DNA of 64,000 bases, taken from contig NZ_JAFBEB010000002.1 in the NCBI RefSeq assembly GCF_016908525.1, positions 124,001 through 188,000 on the forward strand, written 5' to 3'. Under the pieces are notes generated by a model. The model was given only the letters and a program-made list of their open reading frames with translations, was not told where the DNA came from and ran no database searches. Both the position numbers and the translations under genes were made by a program. Within the stretch, counting starts at the first letter, position 1; each line of letters begins with the position of its first letter. Positions 58,774-64,000 of the stretch are shown piece after piece. This DNA is from Brevibacillus fulvus. GTDB lineage: Bacteria > Bacillota > Bacilli > Brevibacillales > Brevibacillaceae.

Positions 58774-59367
58774 ATGAAGAAAAGATGGATAACTGCAGTC
58801 TTGACCTTATCGATGCTTGGATTTGGTTCGGTAGCTCTGGGAGACAGCGTGTTAAAGATCTATGTCAACGGCGATAAGATCGACTCTGACATTTCTGCCA
58901 GCGACTCCAAAACCATCCAGAAACTGGCCGAGAAACTCGGAGCGTTTTCCAATTTGGATAAAAGTGATAGTCAACTGGAAATAGAGAAGCCTAAGGTGAA
59001 TTTATTAGTACTGGAGGGCATCCAGCAGCTGAAAAATAAAAACATCTTGTTTACGAATCCGATTCAAGGATATCGGGATAAAAACATTCCGCGCACGTTC
59101 AATGTGTTTGTTGATATCGATAATGCGCCGGTAACCGATGACTTGAAAATCCAACTTGTGTTGATCGGTCCGAATGGAAAAGAGGTCGAAGATGGGAAAG
59201 TCATGAAATTTTCCACGAAAAAAGGAACGAGCTTCTACTTCTCCTATCCGTTCATTTCAACAAAGTTAGGGGATTACGGTACCTATAAGATTCAGGCGAA
59301 AATGAAGACCGATGACTATGAGGACTTTGTCGTAGTCGGTGAGAATACGATTACCGTTGGCAAATAG
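58774..59367 (+). CDS. Secreted hypothetical protein
   Basis: A 197-residue protein with a clear signal peptide (about 1-22, cleavage near VALGDS). The N-terminal mature part, VLKIYVNGDKIDSDI, resembles the short beta-hairpin of copper-amine-oxidase-type stalk domains. The remainder (about 75-197) looks like a single beta-sandwich, with TFNVFVDIDNAP and an end DFVVVGENTITVGK. No membrane anchor. GGAGGA precedes the ATG. Function unknown. Confidence 0.7.
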   Translation: MKKRWITAVLTLSMLGFGSVALGDSVLKIYVNGDKIDSDISASDSKTIQKLAEKLGAFSNLDKSDSQLEIEKPKVNLLVLEGIQQLKNKNILFTNPIQGYRDKNIPRTFNVFVDIDNAPVTDDLKIQLVLIGPNGKEVEDGKVMKFSTKKGTSFYFSYPFISTKLGDYGTYKIQAKMKTDDYEDFVVVGENTITVGK

Positions 59368-59391
59368 TCCGCTGTAGATTGTTGTCCGCGA

Positions 59392-59420
59392 TTTCACAAA
59401 TGAGCGTTTCGTGGTATAAT
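59392..59420 (+). promoter_or_regulatory. Sigma-A-type promoter of the DUF4912 gene
   Basis: TTTCAC, 17 bases, TATAAT; the -10 is perfect and the -35 weak. It lies 59 bases before the start. Confidence 0.6.
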
Positions 59421-59478
59421 CAGATTATGATACGATTTGAATTAGTGCATATTTTTACGAAAGGAAAGATGAAAGCGA

Positions 59479-59850
59479 ATGGAGACTAATCCCGAGCGGT
59501 CATCGACAGATACAGAAGGCCCGAGTATACAGGTTGTCTGGAAAGATGAACAATCGCTCCTGGCAACTTGGAAGATGACGGAGGAGTTTCAGCAGGAGGT
59601 GGAACGGCAATTTGCCATTCCATTCGCGGAATTGCCTTTTGTCTTGCGGTTGTTTGATGTGACCGATCGACAAGAGATTCGGAACGATGGGACTGACAGT
59701 TACACCGATTTCGATATCAATCATCGCTCTTCCGAATGGATTCTCTACGGAGTCACAGAAGAACTGGAATATTGTGTGGATTTAGGGATTCGTATGGTTG
59801 ATGGCAGATTTTATTCGCTGACTCGTTCTGAAATTGTGCGTTCCGTTTAA
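59479..59850 (+). CDS. DUF4912 domain protein
   Basis: A 123-residue protein with the DUF4912 pattern: SLLATWKMTEEFQQEVE, then FVLRLFDVTD, then EWILYGVTEELEYCVDLGI and GRFYSLTRSEIV. This beta-sandwich family occurs in Firmicutes and others, with unknown role, sometimes near glycan-related genes. GAAAGGA precedes the ATG. It is flanked by its own promoter and terminator. Confidence 0.75.
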   Translation: METNPERSSTDTEGPSIQVVWKDEQSLLATWKMTEEFQQEVERQFAIPFAELPFVLRLFDVTDRQEIRNDGTDSYTDFDINHRSSEWILYGVTEELEYCVDLGIRMVDGRFYSLTRSEIVRSV

Positions 59851-59871
59851 TAAGACCAGGTGATTTGAATG

Positions 59872-59900
59872 AAGAGTCTCAGAGGTGAGACTCTTTTTTT
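59872..59900 (+). terminator. Terminator after the DUF4912 gene
   Basis: AAGAGTCTCA and TGAGACTCTT pair perfectly around a 4-base loop, with a T-run. It also lies just past the convergent gene's stop. Confidence 0.9.
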
Positions 59901-59908
59901 GCGGTGAA

Positions 59909-60337
59909 TCACGCCTTGCGCGGCTGAAAAAATTGGACACGGCCATTAAACAAGTGCAGTTCCCCGCGAAAGCTGCGCGCGAGGAAGCGTGCGAATTCAT
60001 TCGCTTTGTTTTTGTCGCCATGCGTCGCCACCTCCGGCAAGGTGATCTGGATATAGGTTGTTTCTTGTCCGGTTTGTTCATCGCTTCCCACACCAATGAT
60101 AATATATTGATATTGCTTGGCATCTGTTCCTCTTAAAAGGAGCCAGGAACTGTTGTCGGCACTCGTTTTTTCCTCGATCCGATAGGGAAAGGCGGCCGCT
60201 TCATAGTCCCACCCCAATTGGGCGCCTGTTTTTCGCGCATTGTCCATGTAGTGGAGCAATTTTTCCTGTACCTCCGCCAAGGTAACCGTCCGAACGAGCG
60301 AATTTTCAACCAAATAAATACGAGCCGATTGGGCCAT
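59909..60337 (-). CDS. DUF1885-like small conserved protein
   Basis: A 142-residue protein: AQSARIYLVENS, then TLAEVQEKLLHYMDNARKTG, GWDYEAAAFPYRIEEK in the middle, and a C-terminal NEFARFLARSFRGELHLFNG. It resembles Bacillus DUF1885 proteins of about this size; role unknown. ATG 60337 with AAAGGGGAG ten bases upstream. A plus-strand promoter for the next gene lies just past its start, so the two are divergent. Confidence 0.65.
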   Translation of the reverse strand: MAQSARIYLVENSLVRTVTLAEVQEKLLHYMDNARKTGAQLGWDYEAAAFPYRIEEKTSADNSSWLLLRGTDAKQYQYIIIGVGSDEQTGQETTYIQITLPEVATHGDKNKANEFARFLARSFRGELHLFNGRVQFFQPRKA

Positions 60338-60362
60338 TTCAACAAAACTCCCCTTTCTTAAA

Positions 60363-60391
60363 TTGACTGTAAATTCAGAAAAAGTTATAAT
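60363..60391 (+). promoter_or_regulatory. Strong sigma-A promoter of the SAV0927-type gene
   Basis: TTGACT, 17 bases, TATAAT: near-perfect boxes, 115 bases before the start codon. Confidence 0.8.
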
Positions 60392-60506
60392 GAAAAGTAA
60401 ACCCACATTACCTTATCGAGCAATGTAAACAAATATTCCAGGAAAATTTGCTCCACAATTGCATAAGATATGATGGTACCCAAAAAATGGAATGGAGGGA
60501 TTGCGG

Positions 60507-60806
60507 ATGGACCGTTTCGACAATCTGTACGATGTGACGGAGTCGGCGCAAGTGCGCTTTTTGGGTTTTATCTCCGAGAATGCCCGTTATGATTTCGGGA
60601 TCGTTTTCACCCATCGTTTTTACGGCAAACCATTGGTCGTCTGTATGCAGACAGGGCAATCAACCATTCTGAACTCGCAAGACAGCATGGACTCCCAGCT
60701 GTTACGGAAAGTATTTCGTTTGAGAAACGATGAAGAAGCGGAAGAATTGACCTGCTTTTTCCGAGAAAATCTGCCCTCCTTGTTATTGGAAGGAAATGAA
60801 TACTGA
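60507..60806 (+). CDS. SAV0927 family (DUF3055) protein
   Basis: A 99-residue protein starting MDRFDNLYDVTESAQVRFLG, with NARYDFGIVFTHRFYGKPLV in the middle and DEEAEELTCFFRENLP near the end. These are the marks of the SAV0927/DUF3055 family of small cytosolic Firmicutes proteins of unknown function. GGAGGGA precedes the ATG at 60507. The lipase-like gene 113 bases downstream may be separate, as a weak hairpin intervenes. Confidence 0.8.
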   Translation: MDRFDNLYDVTESAQVRFLGFISENARYDFGIVFTHRFYGKPLVVCMQTGQSTILNSQDSMDSQLLRKVFRLRNDEEAEELTCFFRENLPSLLLEGNEY

Positions 60807-60841
60807 GCAACTGACTTTATCTGAGAAACAGCTGCAGCCAA

Positions 60842-60880
60842 AAACCCAACTGGTGGTTTCAATTTCGCCCGGTTGGGTTT
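60842..60880 (+). terminator. Weak terminator-like hairpin
   Basis: AAACCCAAC pairs with GTTGGGTTT around a 21-base loop; only three T follow, so efficiency is doubtful. Confidence 0.45.
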
Positions 60881-60919
60881 ATCGTTATGACAAGACGATC
60901 CAGCAAAAGGAGTCAAAGT

Positions 60920-61747
60920 ATGGAATTGTTTCATCATCACTGGCGGGCGGAGCAGGCCAAAGCGACGCTTGTGTTGATCCACGGCACGGGAGAGCACCAT
61001 GGACGCTATCGGCATGTCGCCCAATACTTGAACGAGCGTGGTTATGATGTGCGAACGGGAGATTTGCCTGGGAGCGGACGCTCACCCGGACGGCGGGGGC
61101 ATGTGGAGCGTTTCGAAGATTATTTGACGGCGGTACGGTTATGGATGAGCGAAGCCAGAGGAGAAACGGGAGCCGATCATCCCGTTTTCTTGCTGGGGCA
61201 CAGCTTGGGCGGATTAATCGCAACGCGATATGTTCAAGTATATGCGGAAGACAGCGGAGTAGACGGGCTTATCCTCTCTTCTCCGTGTTTGCAATTAAAC
61301 CGGTCGATCGCAGCATGGCAGCTGCGGCTGGTGTTCGGACTGAACCGCATGCTGCCCAAATGGCGCTTGCCCTACGAGATTCCGCCTCATGTCGTTTCCC
61401 GCGATGAACAAGTCCGTCGACAATACAGACAGGACCCGTACAATTATCCGCGAGTAAGCGTGCGCTGGTTTTGTGAGCTGAAGCAAGCGATGGAAGCGGC
61501 TTGGCAGGAACGGGACAAGCTCTTTGTACCGACATTGATCCTGCAGGCCGGCGATGATCATCTGGTTGCTGCCGAAGGGGTAAAAAGATTCGCGGCGGAG
61601 CTTCCGGCCGCTGACAAGCAATTTGTCCTGTTTCCCGGCCTCTATCACGAAATTTTTAATGAGCCGGAGCGGCTTCACGTTTTAGCGCGATTGCGGGAAT
61701 GGCTGGATCAGCAGACGGAAAAGCGGCTGCGTGGCAGCCACAGTTGA
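60920..61747 (+). CDS. Alpha/beta hydrolase (monoacylglycerol lipase/lysophospholipase type)
   Basis: A 275-residue hydrolase. VLIHGTGEHHGRY near 18-30 is the oxyanion region, FLLGHSLGGLIATRY has the nucleophilic Ser, QAGDDHLVAAEG the Asp and LYHEIFNE the His. The profile is that of PldB/monoglyceride-lipase-like enzymes. No signal peptide; cytosolic. AAGGAG precedes the ATG. It ends 50 bases before a bidirectional terminator. Confidence 0.9.
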   Translation: MELFHHHWRAEQAKATLVLIHGTGEHHGRYRHVAQYLNERGYDVRTGDLPGSGRSPGRRGHVERFEDYLTAVRLWMSEARGETGADHPVFLLGHSLGGLIATRYVQVYAEDSGVDGLILSSPCLQLNRSIAAWQLRLVFGLNRMLPKWRLPYEIPPHVVSRDEQVRRQYRQDPYNYPRVSVRWFCELKQAMEAAWQERDKLFVPTLILQAGDDHLVAAEGVKRFAAELPAADKQFVLFPGLYHEIFNEPERLHVLARLREWLDQQTEKRLRGSHS

Positions 61748-61798
61748 GCAGGTCACCGTCCCCCGGCGCAGCTGCGGTATAACTGTGCCTTTGAACAA

Positions 61799-61834
61799 CA
61801 AAACGGGTTCTTCGCAAGGAAGAACCCGTTTTTA
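61799..61834 (+). terminator. Bidirectional terminator between hydrolase and speA
   Basis: AAACGGGTTCTTC pairs perfectly with GAAGAACCCGTTT around GCAAG, flanked by T on one side and A on the other. Confidence 0.9.
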
Positions 61835-61854
61835 AATGAACAACGTCTTTGTTG

Positions 61855-63324
61855 TCAGGAAATCGCCGCTTGCTGTCTTACAACTTTTATCGTTTGCAGC
61901 GTCTCGTCCTCTGGCCCTTGGACAGGCAGACCGGCGCGGATATTTTCCTGAATGAAAGCGATGTTTTCGCTGGTGATCACTTCGCCTGGCAAGAAGATCG
62001 GGATGCCCGGGGGATAGACCATGATAAACTCGGTGATGATCCGCCCTTCCGCTTCAGCCAATGGCACCACTTCCGTTTCCGCATAGAAGGCGTCCCGAGG
62101 CGTCATCGACAATACCGGAAGCTCCGGAAGGGAAATCGGTTGCTTGTCATCCGCCTGAACATGTGCGAATTCAACAGCCAAATCACGGAAGGCGTCGACC
62201 AGCGTTTGTACGGTTTCTTCGCTGTCACCGGCAGTAATAAAGCAAAGCACATTATACAAATCGCTCATTTCCACTTCAATATTGTATTTTTCGCGAAGCC
62301 AGTTTTCCACTTCCCAACCGGTAATGCCCAGGTCATGAACATGAATGAGCAATTTGGTCGGGTCCATCGCATAAGTGGCAGGGGTGCCGAGAATTTCTTC
62401 GCCGACGCAATGAATCCGCGGGATTTCATTGATTTGCCGGCGGGCGTTGTTGGCCAAGGCAATCGCTTTTTCCAACAGTTCATGGCCGTGCATAGCCAAA
62501 TGCTGGCGAGCCATATCCAGTGAAGCCAGCAAAATATAAGAAGTGGAGGTGGTGGTCAGCATGCTCATCACCGTTTTCACACGGTTTACATCGACCAGTC
62601 CTTCCCGTACATTCAAAATCGAGCTTTGCGTCAGCGAACCGCCCAGTTTATGCACACTGGTTGCCGCCATGTCGGCTCCTGCCTGCATCGCAGACATCGG
62701 CATCTTTTCGTGAAAATGGATATGCACGCCATGGGCCTCATCGACCAACACAGGGACATTGTAGTTATGCGCAGTGCGGACAATTTGCCGCAGATCGCCG
62801 GCAATGCCGAAGTAGGTTGGATTGATCACCAGCAATGCGGCAGCATCCGGATGAGCTTTCAACGCTTTTTCCACCGCCGTGTTGGTAATACCGTGGGAAA
62901 TGCCCAAATGCTCGTCCATCGCCGGATGAATAAAGATCGGGGTCGCGCCAGCAAAAATAATTGCCGACATGACCGACTTGTGCACGTTGCGCGGCACGAT
63001 AATTTTATCTCCAGGGCTGCAGGTGGCCATGATCATCGCCATAATCGCTCCGCTTGTTCCTTGCACGGAGAAGAAAGTATGATCAGCGCCAAATGCTTCA
63101 GCCGCTAATTCCTGTGCTTCTTTGATCATTGCTTTCGGATGATGGAGGTCATCGAGCGGAGCAATGTTGATCAAATCAATGGAAAGCGCATTATCTCCGA
63201 TAAATTCGCGGAATACCGGGTTCATCCCCATGCCCTTTTTATGACCAGGGATATGAAATTGAATGGGATTTCGTTTCGCGTGTTCAAGCAATCCGCTGAA
63301 CAATGGAGTTTTCGCTTGTCTCAT
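61855..63324 (-). CDS. speA: Arginine decarboxylase (Orn/Lys/Arg decarboxylase fold)
   Basis: A 489-residue fold-I PLP decarboxylase, very close in pattern to Bacillus SpeA: QFHIPGHKKGMGMNPVF at the start, FFSVQGTSGA, VDEAHGVHIHFHEKMPMSA, the PLP Lys in TSVHKLGGSLTQSS, and LNMREGL-type continuation. It makes agmatine for putrescine and spermidine synthesis. The start is not certain: ATG 63324 gives MRQAKTPLFSG; two more ATGs lie six and nine bases upstream and fit the GAGG site differently. A promoter lies at 63390-63417. Confidence 0.93.
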   Translation of the reverse strand: MRQAKTPLFSGLLEHAKRNPIQFHIPGHKKGMGMNPVFREFIGDNALSIDLINIAPLDDLHHPKAMIKEAQELAAEAFGADHTFFSVQGTSGAIMAMIMATCSPGDKIIVPRNVHKSVMSAIIFAGATPIFIHPAMDEHLGISHGITNTAVEKALKAHPDAAALLVINPTYFGIAGDLRQIVRTAHNYNVPVLVDEAHGVHIHFHEKMPMSAMQAGADMAATSVHKLGGSLTQSSILNVREGLVDVNRVKTVMSMLTTTSTSYILLASLDMARQHLAMHGHELLEKAIALANNARRQINEIPRIHCVGEEILGTPATYAMDPTKLLIHVHDLGITGWEVENWLREKYNIEVEMSDLYNVLCFITAGDSEETVQTLVDAFRDLAVEFAHVQADDKQPISLPELPVLSMTPRDAFYAETEVVPLAEAEGRIITEFIMVYPPGIPIFLPGEVITSENIAFIQENIRAGLPVQGPEDETLQTIKVVRQQAAIS

Positions 63325-63389
63325 GATCATCATCGCCTCGCTTTACAAATGAATATGTAGGTTTGCACTTGGATTAAACAAACAAATTG

Positions 63390-63417
63390 AGTATAGCAAA
63401 AACGTTTAGGAAAGCAA
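63390..63417 (-). promoter_or_regulatory. Promoter of speA
   Basis: On the minus strand: TTGCTT, 16 bases, TATACT with an extended TG just before the -10. Confidence 0.6.
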
Positions 63418-63571
63418 GGGGTTTTTTTTAGGATGATCATGTTTGCATGAGACTAGCCAACAAACTCAGAAATGATGAAGCGTTTCCCTCACAAACAGAC
63501 CGATAAGATTTGATGTTTTCTCCCATACTAACGGAAGTTGCACAATCGCTACGCAGGGAGGAAGATGCTCA

Positions 63572-63850
63572 ATGACAGTTGCAGCAACGCGGATGGTCAT
63601 CAAAGACCTGTTTTTGGAAACGGAGCAAAAAGACAATTGGGAGCTGGTGCTGGTAGGGGAAGATAATCTTCCCGTCTCCGTGACGATTTCCACTCCGGAA
63701 ACACTGTGCCGGCTGATTCATCAACTGACGTACATGATTCCGATGGGAAAGCTGAAAGAGGAAGACAAGCAGGAGTTGATCTGGGCAATCGAACAAATGA
63801 TACCCCTGATCTATCGCAATTATGTTCTCGATGAGTACACGTTGGATTGA
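63572..63850 (+). CDS. Small hypothetical protein
   Basis: A 92-residue protein: TVAATRMVIKDLFLETEQKD, a hydrophobic-charged middle PETLCRLIHQLTYMIP and a helix with Glu/Lys, ending LDEYTLD. No family recognised. ATG 63572 with GGGAGGAAG upstream. Divergent from speA and followed by a terminator, so a monocistronic gene. Confidence 0.65.
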   Translation: MTVAATRMVIKDLFLETEQKDNWELVLVGEDNLPVSVTISTPETLCRLIHQLTYMIPMGKLKEEDKQELIWAIEQMIPLIYRNYVLDEYTLD

Positions 63851-63875
63851 CCGAATTCGATCAAGCTAGACCGTG

Positions 63876-63925
63876 AAAAGAACAGGCTCAGCGCTTTTGC
63901 GACGAAAGCGGACCTGTTCTTTTGC
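63876..63925 (+). terminator. Two-tier terminator hairpin
   Basis: Outer stem AAAAGAACAGG/CCTGTTCTTTT encloses an inner CGCTTT/AAAGCG stem. The last 75 bases of the window after it contain no feature that I can support. Confidence 0.8.
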
Positions 63926-64000
63926 ATATAGTGGAAAAAAGCGATCTTAGACGGATGGGACGGAATCTTGGCAAAGACGATACAGTTTGCTTAACACATC

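Noticed and set aside
1-64000. Mobile element, prophage or CRISPR array
   Set aside because: No transposase, integrase or phage structural gene, no terminal repeats and no repeat-spacer pattern were seen.

Overview
This window (about 52% GC by eye, coding strand mixed) looks like chromosome of a spore-forming Bacillales bacterium, possibly near Alicyclobacillaceae such as Effusibacillus or Tumebacillus. The clues are a CotF-like coat protein, a sporulation-type histidine kinase, a YfiT/BstA-type DinB protein, the acetylated lysine pathway under an L-box riboswitch, an SpeA-type decarboxylase and TTG starts with strong Shine-Dalgarno sites. No transposase, integrase, phage gene or CRISPR array was seen.

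1-11.3 kb is a catabolic block. It opens with the C-terminus of a sigma-54 activator. Near-consensus -24/-12 promoters lie before etfBA and before a long operon: SDR, acyl-CoA dehydrogenase, two HotDog hydratase subunits, MFS transporter, cysteine-less thiolase homologue, DUF35 zinc-ribbon/OB protein and an ADP-forming acyl-CoA ligase. Together these could activate an organic acid to its CoA ester, desaturate it with electrons passed to ETF, hydrate it and cleave it by retro-aldol chemistry. The substrate is unknown.

11.4-26.5 kb is a hexuronate region: MFS transporter, TRAP transporter (dctQMP), a YesMN-type two-component system, a divergent LacI-type repressor, and an operon with an IolB/KduI-like isomerase, altronate dehydratase, a degenerate M24 protein, tagaturonate reductase, KDG kinase and KDPG aldolase. 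No UxaC is visible, so the IolB-like protein may do the isomerase step. Five related 14-bp palindromes mark the promoters.

26.5-38.8 kb is mixed: an extremely acidic secreted protein, aldehyde dehydrogenase with its DUF779 partner, MarR, a coat protein, tRNA-Lys(CTT), a CuA-motif lipoprotein, a chemoreceptor without a HAMP domain, a PAS kinase and several small genes. 39-47.7 kb is a dpp-ykf operon for uptake and breakdown of murein peptides. 47.8-53.9 kb holds a sarcosine oxidase-like flavoprotein, a DinB protein, a large unknown secreted protein, and an Lsa-type ABC-F gene behind a terminator and a GNAT gene. 54-57.5 kb is a lysine-riboswitch-controlled dapH/aminotransferase/deacetylase operon.

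57.5-64 kb carries divergent XRE regulators with inverted-repeat operators, a cluster of four DnaA-box-like 9-mers, small conserved Bacillales genes, a lipase-like hydrolase and speA.
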